Assembly: GCA_030522415.1 (NCBI GenBank)
Contig: CM060115.1
Span: 9,521,579-9,585,578 of the forward strand
Length of the DNA stretch: 64,000 bases
Direction of reading: 5' to 3'
DNA from: Channallabes apus
Taxonomy: Eukaryota; Chordata; Actinopteri; Siluriformes; Clariidae
Made by a program: the position numbers and the translations under genes. Shown piece by piece: positions 43,069 through 56,486 of the stretch. Below the pieces are notes generated by a model, which was given only the letters and a program-made list of their open reading frames with translations, was not told the origin of the DNA and ran no database searches. Each line of letters starts with the position of its first letter. Position 1 is the first letter of the stretch.

Positions 43069-46000
43069 TACTGTACAATTCCAGTTCATTATATCATCTG
43101 TAGCACATCAGGTAAAACCCAAGAGACAATTCTTTTAAAAGAATTAAACAAGAGTATACCAGAACAGGTGCGTTTATATTAACCTGTGCTTTGTGTTGCA
43201 GTCAGAATTAACATCAGAGCTGCTGGAAATTTTAAAAAGTCATCCTCTGAATGAATTTGTCAAAATCATACAGTATGAGGTCATGAGTATCAGTGTTTTC
43301 ACTTCGCTTCTTTAGAAGAACTCGTTTCACTTTCTCGTCTTGCACGCACACACACACGACGAGCACCATACAGTACGTGTGAAAAATCCCTGCACATTTA
43401 TTACTTCATTTATGAAATGTATTAGAGGATGTACAGTTATATATATTGGAGGATGTCTCTTTAGCTCTGCATCCTGTATTCGAAACGACTCGCTGAACTG
43501 CCGGCTGTCAGCGTTTTTAATTTAAAAGTTGCCCATATGCAGTATTATGGGAATGATGGAGTGGGTAGCGTCCAGACGATCTATAAATCAAGGCTGTGAA
43601 AAGGTGTATGATCCATTGTGTTCATTTTTTTCCCTCTTTTGCCAGTGGCTAATATAAGTGGCAATTTCTTTTGTGTCAGATTTGTTCATATTCATGTCGA
43701 GTATTCAGCGAGACATTGCCATTTATTGGCATTCCAGTGATATTCACTCAGGCTGTAATCAAAAGCAGACGACACCTGGTGAACACCTCATCTGCTTGAT
43801 TACATAAAGAGCTCAGACATAAGTGAGTCTCGGCGGTGTTCTAACATCTATGTCAGCTCTCGGGTTTACAAAAGCTCTTTTTTTAATTAATTATTTTATT
43901 TATATTTCCAAAAACTTGCATAATGCAGTCCAAACAGCTTAAAGCAGTGCCATGCTAGGTGATTCTTAATCGCGTGCAGATCTTGAAAGAATGGTGCACT
44001 CTCCGAGGTGTGAAGCGTGCACGCTCGGGCTCCGAACATAAATAAAACAACGAGCCTCGGCTCCTGAATGCCAGTCACGCCTCTAAAAGAAAGAAAGAAA
44101 AAAATCCATCAAATGAAAGCTGTAATGATTTAGTCATGTTCCTGCTTCAGAGTCAAATCAGGGGCTGTGTCACAACACTGTCGGCGCACGTTTGGCCCTC
44201 ATCGATCAAAAAGCGTTTCCCTGATTTCTGACGCTCGCAGAGAAAGAGAGAGAGAGAGAGATTAACGTCCCTGACATCAGAAGCCTTAGGGCTGCCTTCC
44301 AGCAGCTCGTCTAATCAGTTATCGGACACGTGTTGTCTTTTGAAAGTGGAAGATTTCGGTCGTGGTCGAGTCCGTAACAACATCTATCCCGATCTGTAAA
44401 CTCATCTAACCCTCATGTGCTAGTCCCTATTTAGAAATATTAATATTTAAAACCTCATTGGTAATTAAAATGCTCCAATATCTCATCTTCGTCTCAGTGA
44501 TTACTAATAAGGAAAAAACAAGTATGCATAATAACAATGTGCCTAAAATTGAACTTTCATTTTCATTTGAAAATCATTCCATTATAATTTTACATTTTCC
44601 GTAAAACTTAAACCCGATCGCTGTGATCCAGTCCGAGCGTACAGGTTCTGTCTAGTAGCTACTGGTCAGGGTTGGCTGGATGCGCCGTGTCTGTTCCCGT
44701 TTCTGTGTGCGATCTCATCGCTGACACCGAGGCCGCCTCTAATTCCCCAGCTTATCTGAGCACACACGTTTGACAAGACTCTCTCGCAGTTCGGATCCCC
44801 ACGGAGCGGCAATCGGAGAGAGGCGGGGACGAGAAGGGAGGTAGGGAGGAATAAGAGAGGCCCCGCGGGCCGGAGATAAAAACCGGCTGGAAGTGACTGA
44901 CGGACAATTTTGTACAGATGTGTCACAGAAAACCAGATCTTTAGTCACCTGCCAGGCTCAAAGACCCAACTGTAGCTTCGTCTGTCTCACTCTCTCTCTC
45001 TCTCTTCCTTGTTTTCCCCTATCCATCCCCTCTGGAACAGAGGATGGCATCATCTCCATTCTGCTCCCCCTCAGAAAGTTAATGAATTTCAGGCACTTAT
45101 GCAGACACAGATGGCGTCACAGGCTGTGGAGAGAAGGTAACATGAGTGCTTTCTCTCTCTCTCTCTCTCTCTCTAACTCTCTCTCTCTCTATCGCTCTCT
45201 CTTTCTCATGTCCCGGTTCACTAAAATCCAATGGCCCATCCTTCCATTTTCCCCTTGCTTTTCCCATTCTGCAAGCTACAAGCTCTGTGACTCTACGTTT
45301 GCTCTCAGGCCATTTTGCACTCTTAGTCTCATGACACTTTTTTTCACTCCTCTCTCTCTCTCTCTCTCTCTCCACACATTCTTCCATCCCTGCTCTCTCT
45401 CCCTCCCTCTATCTACCCCCTCCCTCTTCATGCTCATTCCTTTATCTTGCTGTAGTTAATTGCAAACCTCTGTTCGTTCCTCCTAGGCTTAAAACGTAGC
45501 TCTCCCAGAAGACCGGTGAACATTGAGGAAGTTTCTTATTTAAATGTCACACTTTTTCTCCCCCTCTTTCATTTCGTCTTTCAAACGCAGTTCTGATTTT
45601 ATGCATCTTCGCCAGTCAGCTTCAGCTCCACAGCCTTTCAATTAGCAGAACAAAATTAGACGAAGTCAGAAAGGTTAAATCCGTATCTCAGCGAGAAAGG
45701 GAGCGTTACGCGGGTCATTAAGACGGCTGAAAGGTGCAGCAGTGGCGCCCCCTGCTGAACCCCGTGCCTGTGGGCAGTGCAGCGTGGGATATGTGGTTAC
45801 TGTAGGACGACAGCCGTGGCCTTTTAGCAGCAGGTCTGCAGAACTCCCAGCAGGCCCAGAGTAAACAGAATCTCCGTCTATCTAGCTTCCTCTCTCTATT
45901 TCTCTCTCGCACTCTCCCCCATTCCCCTCCCTCGCTCTTTCTGTCTCTGAAGAAATGGAGGTTGATCATTGCAGTATTTGTTGGCGCCCCTGCTAATCTG

Positions 46001-46349
46001 CACAGCATTAATAATTGATCAAGCCCTGCAAGCTGTTCTCAGCTGCTCCCCCTTCTTTCTCCCAGACTATTACTCCTAGACTAGGCCAAAAGTCTGAGTC
46101 CAACAGCAAGAACGGCTTTTCTTTTCATCATTTATCCAAACCGAATCCAAGGTTTATTTAATCTGGGACGTCTAATTGAAGGTTTCGATTTTAGCTGTTT
46201 GAGAAATCTCAGTGTAAAACCCATGTGAAAAGTCAATTCATACTCCTTTTCCTTACCCATCACCTGAAATCAACCTAATTACAGTGCTATGCTCCTTTCC
46301 CATCCCTACTGCATTTAGAATAAAATATACTTTTGTGGCGTATGTTATT
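43069..46349. other. Unique block with simple repeats
   Basis: (GA)n at 44240-44262 and CT-rich tracts at 44990-45010, 45151-45195 and 45348-45372. A GC-rich island is listed separately. The part 43560-43830 is repeat-free. ORFs across the CT tracts are biased-composition artefacts. Confidence 0.4.
44640..44900. promoter_or_regulatory. GC-rich, CpG-containing island with TATA-like motif
   Basis: GC-richer than its surroundings with many CpG, purine-rich GGGGACGAGAAGGGAGG, and GATAAAAACC at about 44874 that could act as a TATA box for plus-strand transcription. No first exon could be recognised after it, so promoter function is only a possibility. Confidence 0.2.
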
Positions 46350-46529
46350 AAAGAAAGATGGAACGTAATGGTGCGTACCATCTGTATGATGCAGCCCACA
46401 ATGTCATATATCAGCAAGACATACTGTATGAAAGAGATATAATGCGATCAAAAGCTGCATTGATGCAATACAGCGCAATCCAACATTTTTCAAAGTGCGC
46501 TAGTGAAAGACATTGTAAGACTGCCGAAA

Positions 46530-46915
46530 ATGGGTCTGACAAATACAGAGACCACACTCCTAAAGGCATAAATGTAAAAGCATTTTCACTGGTACTGACA
46601 GATACAGAGGCCATGTCTCTCCCAGGAACTTTGAAGACACACCTACAGTACTTCACTGAATATAGAAGTCACGTTATGCCAGGAACCGAAGGATTAGAAG
46701 GAATGCCTTGTTCAGAACCTGGGGGTATGGGGGTATACTTCTTTACTAAGACTGACCGGTATTTAGGCCACGCCTCCTTCATTTGAACTTAAAGAGAATA
46801 ATGGCACACTTTCATAGATAGATACACAGGCCATGTATTGTCCACAGAAATGAAAGACATGGACAACACACATTCACCTATACAGACAGATACAGAGGCC
46901 ACTATACTTTCTTGT
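46530..46915. repeat. Degenerate repeat related to the 20140 minisatellite, opposite orientation
   Basis: Irregularly spaced copies of GACAGATACAGAGGCCA (near 46538, 46597, 46817, 46884) plus GGCCACGCCTCCTTCAT at about 46767. The complement, ATGAAGGAGGCGTGGCC, matches the core of the intronic minisatellite at 20140-21290. Confidence 0.5.
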
Positions 46916-46930
46916 TTTGGTCAGACAGTT

Positions 46931-47205
46931 GGCGGCATGATGGCGTAGTATTTAGTCGCCTCGCACTTACAGGGTACAGGTTTAATTCCTGCCTCGGGTC
47001 TGTGCGCGTGGAGTTTGAATGCATTTTCTCCCTGGGCTTTATGGGTTTCCTCCAGGTACTCCACCCACAATCCAAAGACATGCATATTAGGCTAACTGGC
47101 ATTCCCAAATTACGTGTATGTGTGTGTGCTCTGCAATGGATTGGCACCCTGTCCAGTGTGTACTCCACCTTGACCTTGTATACAAGATAAAACAGTATAG
47201 ACATT
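46931..47205 (+). mobile_element. Mermaid/V-SINE-like SINE, plus strand, diverged
   Basis: GGCGGCATGATGGCGTAGT head, degraded B box (GGTTTAATTCC), GGGTTTCCTCCAGGTACTCC, CAAAGACATGCATATTAGGC, GCAATGGATTGGCACCCTG and tail ATAAAACAGTATAGACATT. Confidence 0.8.
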
Positions 47206-47218
47206 TAGTGAGTAAGTT

Positions 47219-47515
47219 ATTGTAACAGAACAGCTTTAAGCTCAACCCGGAGGAAAGACTCAATCAGCACCACGGACAGCACGGAAACGTTCCACAAAGG
47301 GATGGGACGCCGTGGCATTAACGGCGGCGAATCATTCAACATCTACCTGTCAAGTGCTCTCACCCCACCCCGCTGAGAAGCCACCTGCGTGCCGGCAGCT
47401 CCGATTCCTTGGCACAACCTGTATCCACCTCTCTCTCTACCTCTGTAAAGAGCAGACACCAGGCACTGCTGCACCACGTCACTCACTGTGTGTTTTTTCA
47501 CAATAAATCACAATA
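47219..47515. other. GC-richer segment ending in AATAAA, possible solo LTR
   Basis: Begins TGTAACAGAACAGC after the SINE and ends near CACAATAAATCACAATAATCACA. Composition is clearly C-richer than the flanks, and AATAAA (about 47503) lies near the end, as in a solo LTR or a terminal exon. No paired copy or target duplication was found in the window. Confidence 0.25.
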
Positions 47516-49794
47516 ATCACAAAAAGATTTTTATCAGTGGATACTTTGTTTCTTTATTCTACTACATTTTATAACAAATATTTGTACTTTCTACGTCACT
47601 ACTTTCATGCATGGTGTTGGCTTGCATAACCACAGTGCTTTGCCTTCCCTCCATTAAAAAGCTCAATCATGTAGCAGGTGTTTGAAATCAGAAGTGCAGA
47701 TGGTTTAAGGCAGTAATGAAAGTAGCATGTCTACTGTTTAGAGAGAGAGAATGACAGAGAAAGAATACAAGCTCAGTACTTTTTATATTTTGTATACTAC
47801 TTTTTATTAAGTAAATGTGAAAGTAAATATTTTTGTATTTTTCTCAAGTGCAAATGTAAATGGAACACGGGCATTTCTACCGTTGCTCACATTCTTTCCT
47901 TTATGTATGAATATTCGAGTTTGACGATATAAACAAGCGGAGCTTCAATTGCAGAAGTTAGATGACATATCTGATGTACATTGTAACGATTCTAAAAATC
48001 AAAGACAAGATAATGGAATGTGCTTAGTTTTATACAATGTATAATCAATTGTGTTAGCATCCTAGTACCTGGACAATACTTTTGAACTTGCAAACGAACT
48101 CTCAGAACAGAACTCGTTCGTATGTTGGGGACTTACTGTACAAGATTTGTGTATTTTGCCCACCTCTGGGAATGGTTAACAAAACATTTCTTACAGTACA
48201 GTATGTACCTGTAGCTTGGCTGCAAAACTTGGGTGCAAATGTATATTTTAGAAAGACTTCTTGATGCATGGCATGTCTCGAGCAGCCATATCTTTCAATC
48301 CGACCGTAACTACAATTTTAGTTGTGAAGCTCCCCTTTCTTTTCACTTATTTGTCTTTTCTAACCCTTTAACTTTCCTGTGCTGTCAAAAACCAAAACTT
48401 ATTTCTGTGCAGTTTTTCAGACATCATTGTGATGTAATGTCTCATATTTGTAACTTGCATTTTAATTTCTGTGACCTTGGGTGAAGCACACAGCTCAGGT
48501 CAAGATGCAACAATCGACCTACACCTGATGTACAACAATGTACACATGCTGGGCAGAAACATGCTTTGACAGAGTAATGGAGGCTTTTTTATCTCTTAAT
48601 AGAGTCACCATCCGTTAAAAGATAAATGGCACGCCTTTACGTTTCTTCATCCCGTCTTATTAAGTATACCCATTAAATTTTGCACAGAAGGTCCATACTA
48701 TTTTAATACCACAATGCTGTGAGCAATTCATTTCCAATATGTTGAATACTTTTGACATATTTTGCCTGGAGGTGAATAAAATGATGTGTCTTAATTTGAC
48801 TTTGCGCGAGATAAGCAGAGTGGCTCAGGTGGTAAATGCGCGTCAAGAAAAACATTATCTAGTGCCCTGGGGTTGTGAAAAAGACGCCTCAAGGTGTTTA
48901 AGCTGGGCGTTTTTATGCGCGCGTTGTTGATAATGACAAGCGAAGAAGAGAGAAGGCGTTCTGAAAGCCTCCACTGCAGAACCAGCAGCACGAGCCAGCA
49001 CTTGGCAAAGCATCTGGCTGCCAAACATCCCGACCTCTACAAAGCCTGCTTTACACTTGAGAGTTTCTACAATTATCAAAATGTTTTATTGAGAGTTTAA
49101 CAGCTCTTACTTCAGGGAAGCAGCTAACTATACTTTTTCTCCGTAGTGACTTACGGCACCCGAGACACCACATTTGCATCTTCGTGATTGCGGTCACAAA
49201 TGAGTCTCTCGATTTTTTTAAGAGCATAATAAAATAGTGGTGTTGAAAACAGAGAGAGGTGATGCGCATGCAAAGCAGCAGAAACTGGAATTATGAATTA
49301 ATGCTGATTAACGGGGCGTGCACGTCGCGCGATCTGTATCTCCCTCCGTCCCTTGCTCCTTGACTTGTGTGTTAAGGAGCACTATTTTCGTCAGCATTGT
49401 TTTTTAATGCATGTTTGTGAAGGATCTCATGTCTAAACCTAAAAATTTGTGCTTCCTGGAAACACTTTATCTCCCCAATGCTTCTGTGGATAATTTTACA
49501 CCTAAGAACTTCTTCTGTGATCACAATACTCTCATACTAACTATCCTTTCAACACTCTTAGAACTGTTCTTCTGAGTATACAAGTGTAAAACAGTAACTA
49601 TTTACATATATATCTAACATTTAAGTGTAATTCCAGACGAGGATGAGTTTGAGTCATACCCCCCTTATTGTGCTCAATAATCTCTGGTTTTCTCATCGGG
49701 GATCTCAGTCTACATTTGGATTCCTGTAAAGCTGCATTGCAAAAGTGTCTATTATTAAATGATCTACAGTATACAGTAGCATATATCACTAATA
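47516..49794. other. Unique sequence
   Basis: AT-rich; no gene or repeat family recognised. A motif GTGGCTCAGGTGGTAAATGC at about 48820 hints at a decayed tRNA-like head. Confidence 0.4.
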
Positions 49795-50030
49795 TAGCAG
49801 TGTGGCTCAGGTGTTGGAGGCTCTAGGTTGCCAAGCAGAGTTTCGAAAGTTTGAGCCCCACCACCACTGGGTTGCCGCTGTTGGTTTCTTGGGTAAGGCC
49901 TTTAACCATATGTTCATGCACAAACAACTCCACCGTTGCTGGTCCAAAAGCATGGACAAGAAAGGGGAGGTTTGGGCATTGAGTATGCCCACTGTTGAAA
50001 CAACAGAATTTGTTGCATTTGGCAGACGCA
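49795..50030 (+). mobile_element. tRNA-derived fish SINE (GATCAGTA family), plus strand
   Basis: Head AGCAGTGTGGCTCAGGTGTT, then GGAGGCTCTAGGTTG, B-box-like AGTTTGAGCCCC, GGGTTGCCGCTGTTGG, and tail-side TTGCATTTGGCAGACGC. Orientation is opposite to the other three copies. Confidence 0.6.
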
Positions 50031-50115
50031 CCTGGTATTGTTATCAATGTCTGGTATCTGGTATCATGTCTGAATTCTGGTATCATGACAACCCTACTGA
50101 TATTTGTTTTTTGCT

Positions 50116-50424
50116 CCATTCATTCATCTTCACTAAGCACTTTATCCTGGTGGATCAGGAAACCTATCACCTCAGTGAAGCACTTTGTTGAAGGTGGAAA
50201 TATAGTCTGGATGGGATGCCGGTCAATCAGTGTGCATCATCCACACACATTTACACACTCATTCACACCAATGGGGTAGCCAATCCATTTGTTTTTGGCA
50301 GGTAACCATTGAAGTCAGAGGAAACCTACTGGAAAGACATGCTTAGAAACTCGGATTTGACAGGTAAATGAGACCATGGTGCTCTGAGATGGGAAAAACA
50401 ACCCCCTGCACCGCCATGCTGCCT
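50116..50424 (-). mobile_element. Mermaid-related SINE, divergent subfamily
   Basis: CATTCATCTTCACTAAGCACTTTATCCTGG tail, CACACACATTTACACACTCATTC, GGAAACCTACTGGAAAGACATG and a head ending CACCGCCATGCTGCC. It shares its tail subtype (CACTAAGC / CAGTAAGC plus CTTTATCCTGG) with 52478-52800. Confidence 0.6.
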
Positions 50425-52477
50425 ATACACCAGTGGCAAATATAGTCAGAGTTTCCTGAACTGCAGTAGTCCATGGATCTCCCCAGATATTTTCTTAAGG
50501 TGTATCGAGCTGGGAGAACAAAAACATGGACTATCTTTAGTTTCTAAAGGACCACTTTGGCAGACACTGACCTAGACTTACAACTCCAGGACATTTTTCA
50601 TCATGTTGTTTCTTATTTAAAGCATCCCACTACGCCTGTTCAGGGGAATGACAACGTGCCATGGGGCGTCAATATCTCCATCCACTTCTCCACACAAAAT
50701 AATTCTGCCACGGTGCTGCTCTTGATTTATGGCGCTGAGAACGCAAGCTAGACCGCTCTGAAAGTGGATATCCCCCTACGGGATGAGTGCATGACCGTCA
50801 CAGGAGCCATTCAGCATTTCGTCCCTGGACACATTGTTCAAAGCACTGCAGTGTCCATTATTCATATGTGTACTGCCAACGAATACTGCACACAGCTACC
50901 CGTATGACCCACATGCACCAACACGCTTTTTACGACCACATAAATATGCTCACATGTGCATACTGCAGTGTCATAAATTCACTATGAAGCAATCACCAAG
51001 GCAGCGTAAACACATCGACTCCCCTCCCTTTCTACTTTTCCCTCCTCCGCACGAACAACAAAACCTGTGCACAGATGTAAGGCGGAGGTGTGTATACGTG
51101 TCATGCTCCATTAATGAACAGAGGTATCAGGAGTGAAGGAAGGATGGAAGGATGGAGCGAGGGAGGGTCCGCAGGTTAGTGGGAAGACGATGTTTGAGAG
51201 AGGGAGTCGTGGATGCAGCCTTCTTGCTCTCTCATGGGAGGAGAGATTTGCCACCGTAGCGTTAAGGTGGAAACGAGCAGCCAGTCTCTATTAGAGCAAA
51301 GGAGGCAATGAACTCTGACAATCTGATAATGAGATTATCCTGTTAGTGGTCAGTTGGCCTTTTATGACCAAATGAGACAGTATAGTGAAATATTGATGCT
51401 TGGGGATCATGATCCATATAAATAGGGCATTTTATTTAGACATCAGAGATAACTACGGACTTAAGCGATGAAGCAATTAACTGTCGGTTTCTTTCCTTTA
51501 TAATTTTATATACTGTATGAATGGAGCATTCAGAATTGACATTATGTCACTGAGTCTAAATTCATGTTACTTTCCATGCGGAACCAGTTTGTCTAACCTT
51601 AGGATCCACCTTCAAGGTTCAAGTTGAAGTTTCTGAACGCACCAGCCTCCTCTGAAATTCCATGAACATGTTTGTGGAACCAAATATTCTTCAAGAGTAA
51701 TATTTGGGGCTTTTACATGCCCAAGCTCATGGCTCAAACCTTAGCAATAATTCTCGCGGATCGACTGATTCTCATGATAGCCTGCCCAATTTACACCAGC
51801 ATCTCCGATTTTTACAAAATTGTACAAATAAATGCGTTCGTCCGGTGCCATTGTCAATTTTGATTTGTTTATATTGTACTAATTTAAGTGGTAAAGGAAA
51901 AATGGAGTCAGCCACTTGCCCGTGCGAAATGGCAGATAGTGCTAATATTGTCAATAAATAATAACAAATGTAGTAATTTACTTTTTTTTTTTGGTACGTT
52001 TAAACTGGGCTTTGCCTTTTGCAAAGTTCTCCAGCTGCAACCAGAATGCAGCCCCAACTGAAGCAAGAAAAGTGTGCTGCCTGTCTACTGTTTCAAGGCA
52101 GTACAGTATGGCATTGTAAAATATCAATGTGAATGTGTGTCTGTATGAAAGACCCATTATTGCTATTTTGGACTTTCATTCAGCACTGAAAACGTTTTTT
52201 GAGCATTGTGGTCAAAGTGGCCCAGTATTCAGATTTGTTCCATCTGGAAGAATTGACCCTATTTAAGAAAATGGAACAGATTTGTGGCCTGGTTCAGGAA
52301 ATAATACACATTTGAATAAATAAGATCGCTTGGTGGTCTTTTTCAGAAACGATTTCAGCCCACTGGGTGAGTGGGAAAAAAAAGTTTTTATTTTATAATG
52401 GTTCTAAGCAGATACAGTAAAGCTAGGCCATTTTTTATATATTATTTTTGGGTTAGGATTTTAAAAGCAAATTAAAC
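50425..52477. other. Unique sequence
   Basis: Small ORFs without recognisable domains. No repeat family identified. Confidence 0.4.
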
Positions 52478-52800
52478 ATTCATTCATTTATCTTCAGTAA
52501 GCTCTTTATCCTGGTTAGAGTCGAGGTGAATTCGGCTCCTGTTCCGGGAGCACAGGGGAGGCACCCTGGAAGGGAAGCGGAGGCACCGTGGATATACTGT
52601 ACGCACACTCAAACCCTATTTAGACTCGGTAATCCACTTGGGAGAATGGAAGAAACAAGGAACCTAGAGGAACCCCACCTGGACACAGTGAGAACATTTG
52701 AAACTCCACACAGATATTAATCCAAGCCTGGGATTGATCCGGAGCCCCTGGAGCTGTAAGGTGAGGTGGCAGTGCTTCCTGCTGTGCCACCATGCCACCC
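52478..52800 (-). mobile_element. Mermaid-related SINE, divergent subfamily
   Basis: CATTCATTTATCTTCAGTAAGCTC and TTTATCCTGG tail, GGCACCCTGGAAGGGAAGC, CTTGGGAGAATGGAAGAAAC, GAGAACATTTGAAACTCCACAC, and head CAGTGCTTCCTGCTGTGCC. TACTGTA at about 52597. Confidence 0.65.
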
Positions 52801-55800
52801 GCATCTGATTCATGAGCAATTATAATGAAGCCTGCAGCTAAGACGCTTCCAACACTGCAGAACAGACATGACTTTAACAACGGCTTTTTAAATTAGTCAC
52901 GTAATAGTGAGTCACGTACCATCTTAAAGACTTTTGTATGTCTCATAACCGGAGAAGGTTTAGATCTTGACCTATTACGAGACATTTCAGGGACTTCCAG
53001 AGATATGTCTCCTATACTGTATATCTGTTCTGGGACAGCAGTCATTGATGATATTCCTTGCTCGCATGGCTCCACTGTCACAATAAACCTTAACTTGGCT
53101 GATTGAAGTCCCATTTTCTGCTGGTATGTTAAACCTCTGGTGGATGAGGTCTGCAGTCTAGCTTGTCCTTTGCTGATCTTACTACGCAGCACGGCATCAA
53201 GTTTTCCAAATGGATGTATTTTCATGCTGTGGTTCAGACTCTTTTAACGGCATAGCTAATTGTACTGGACAGCCATAACCCAGGACGGCTTCAACAGCTG
53301 CTTTGGCGAATGTTCACTGGCAAAAAAAGAGGAAAAAAAAAAAAGGTGCATTTGTAAATGACTGAGAGCTCTTTGATCGGGAGGGGGGGGAGCAAAATCG
53401 CTTGCAATTAAATTTTAATAAGGGGCCAGTTTTTTCCCTTCCCCCTAGCATTTAGCAAAACGAGATGGATAGAACGGGCTAAAAAGGATCCGAGAACGAG
53501 CAACAGCAATGATGGATAGAAGCTCTAAATCTGGCTGAATGCACATCAACCGCTTCTCATTAAAATGTAATCGCTCAATTGATTCCGGACGAACTCGGCA
53601 CTGCTTAAATAGTTACAGACACAATAGAGTGACCTCGGAGGACTGAACAAGAGACAAGTACTCTAGATGTGACGAAGATACGACCGGCATGCTTGCATTT
53701 ATCAACGCATCTTAGTGCAAAACTTGGCTCCAGACTGAATGACAAAGGATGCTAATCCCACATCAGCGGTTGTGCCCTTAGCATTTAAATACGGACAGTG
53801 TATACTATTAACGGCGCATTGCGGATAGCCTAATGGCCGCTTAACCTGATAGCGTACGTTTCAGCAGAGACGGATTTCCGATTACGTTCTCGGCATCTCG
53901 AAGACCGGAGCGTTCTACAAATCTTGGCCGGTTATAAACCCGTCACGGGTGTGATGTTACGTTAATTTATTCATGAGCTCTTTAAACAGGGCCTAATGAC
54001 TGCAGACTTTGATCTCAGATATTATCCATGGAAGCTGGCAATATTTCCGGGAAAAGGATTGTCAGCAGTGACTGCAAACTGCAGTGCGACCGTGTGATCA
54101 TGGCAACAGCACATCCCTGCTGCCCGCTCACTTAAACGCTCATCCATTCTGAGCAGCCCTGGTGGTTCGACTCTTCGTTTTGGCCTCGCTCCCAGGCTAA
54201 GTAATGTCCTTGCAACACTCTAGAATATCAAGCAGAACAAACCATCCCTTCATACTCATGCAGCTCTTTATGTACTTTATGTACTGCCATGCTTTCTTGT
54301 CCTACATGCACATACTGTACACACATACACACACACACACAATGCACTGTAGGCTCTTTGTATGCTGGATTCTCAGAACTTCCTTTTCTTCATGTTCTTG
54401 CCAGTTCAGTGGTGTGCACAGAGAGCGGCTTGGTCAATGCTCGCAGCATTTTAGCCATTTCCCGTTATTACTTCCTTTCCAAGATGAATAAGCCTCTGTG
54501 GTGGTGCGTAAAGCGAAAATGTCACAGTGGGCACAGGCCATGGGAGAGTCTCTCTCTCTCTCTCTCTCTCTCTCTGCCCAGAGTGTACCCGTTTCTGTTG
54601 AACGACACGGGGAGATGAGGAAGCTGAAGCTAGACACTCATGAATAACACATGATGAGCAAGAGTTGTGAAGCAGCCTGTTTGCTTTGGAGAAGGCTATG
54701 AAGAAAGAGACAGAGCGACGTATCTAAGACAAGTCTAGACCAGAGTTTCCAGATGTTGCAAAGAGCAAACAAGGGTTGATTTTGCTTTAATTTGGTTCCA
54801 AAATGTCGGATACATGGTTAACAACAACGCATCAGAATGAAAAGGAAAGCAGAATCTTTGGTCCTTTATCTGTCTTCAACTGTACACGGAGGGACGGGGA
54901 CGGAAGGTTTTAGTCTGTAATATTTCTCTCCCGTAGATTTGACTGAAAGGAGTCTCAGTAATACAGAATATACAGTATGATGTCCTGTTTTGGGTCAATA
55001 CAGAACAGGTCTATTAGTTCCCAAATATGGGACGATTCCATATTTTTACGGGACAACCCTAATCAAAACTCTCTTGAATTTCAAGTCTGATGTTTTGCCG
55101 TTTCCACCAAGTTATATTAATAAAAAATAAAGCTGCAGGAAAATGGTGAATGACAGAAGATGTCTTTGTTAGTTCGTTTTTAGGATCCTGACCATTTTGA
55201 TTTCAGTATTATATCTGTGCCAGAAACGCCACCTCTCACATCAGTGCAGCAAGCAACCTCTAACCTCTGAGCGGAATAAAGAAATTACAGCATTAACCAA
55301 CAAAAATTTGCACCATGATCGCTTAGCGCAATAATTCACTACTGTATAAACACATTTCAGGGTGCAAGGTCGTAGAATTATAATGCAGCTAGAACATTCA
55401 GGACTAATTAACATGATGTCATTTGGTTTAGTACTAGCTCCTACCGGCTAATGTCCAGCTTTTCTCTGGATGAAGTTGTTTTTTCCCCCAATTATGCATA
55501 TTTTGACTTCCAACCTTGTACCGAGGTCAAGAAAACAGTGATGCAATCTTAATTACCTTGGAACAGCGCTAGTTGCATCACTTTCCTCTTAGCAAAAACA
55601 TTTCTATAGTTTTTAACGCGACAACAATCTGGCAGCAAAGGCGACATGTCGCGATGTGCTGTCACTCGCGTTTTTGTACAACACTAATAAACACGGGCTG
55701 TTTAATAGAACGAGTGCTGCTGTCTAAACTCGGAAAACGAGGTAAGATAGTGGATCTGTGCACCTTAACCATGCTGTCACATTTAGCCTCAAGCGGTATT

Positions 55801-56418
55801 TTGGGCAGGCAAGAGCACTAAATCCTGCTTCACCTTCACTAAGCCGTTATTACACAGCATTTCAAAGCGAGCTTTTGCGGATGATCTGGCTATTGCCCAC
55901 ACCAAAAAGTGCACAGCATTACCACCCTCCTACACCATGTATGATTAGGATTAGGAGAACATTTTACCAAAAAACAAAAGGCCTCTTTAAGAGGACAAAC
56001 TGGATTTCAGTATTGTGTGAAGTTCATCTATTTACGTATAAAAAACAAAACTAAAAAAAAAGCGAAGTTGTTATGCAATGGATTTATAATCACCAACTAC
56101 AGTACAGTACAGCACCAACTACAGTGCCCCCCCCCCACCCCACAGACCAAAAAAAGACAGGTTTATTATACTTCATATTTAATTAGAAGTGCATTCATTT
56201 TTTAGTCCATCTCCATGACCTTAGAGTTTGCACAATTGTTAAATTCTCAATTCTAATAATTTAGAAGTTGATGAAAGGTTAATACAGTATTAATACACAT
56301 TGATGTTTCTATAGTAACGGCTTATACCCTGTGCAGGGTGGACTCTCCATCAGACTGTAAATTGAGTTTTTCTGTGAGCTATTAACCAACTTGTTTTTCA
56401 GACAACATTTACTGTACA

Positions 56419-56486
<68 letters not shown>

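Noticed and set aside
44666..44926. Minus-strand ORF with a Leu/Pro stretch considered as a leader exon
   Set aside because: The hydrophobic stretch is proline-broken and far from the Met, and I saw no clear phase-1 splice donor.
44893..45459. 188-codon plus-strand ORF
   Set aside because: Ser/Leu-rich because it reads through (CT)n tracts; low-complexity artefact.
45718..46008. Minus-strand ORF considered as the missing signal-peptide exon
   Set aside because: No Leu-rich stretch after the Met, basic composition from a GA/CT tract, and no phase-1 donor that would join to exon 1b.
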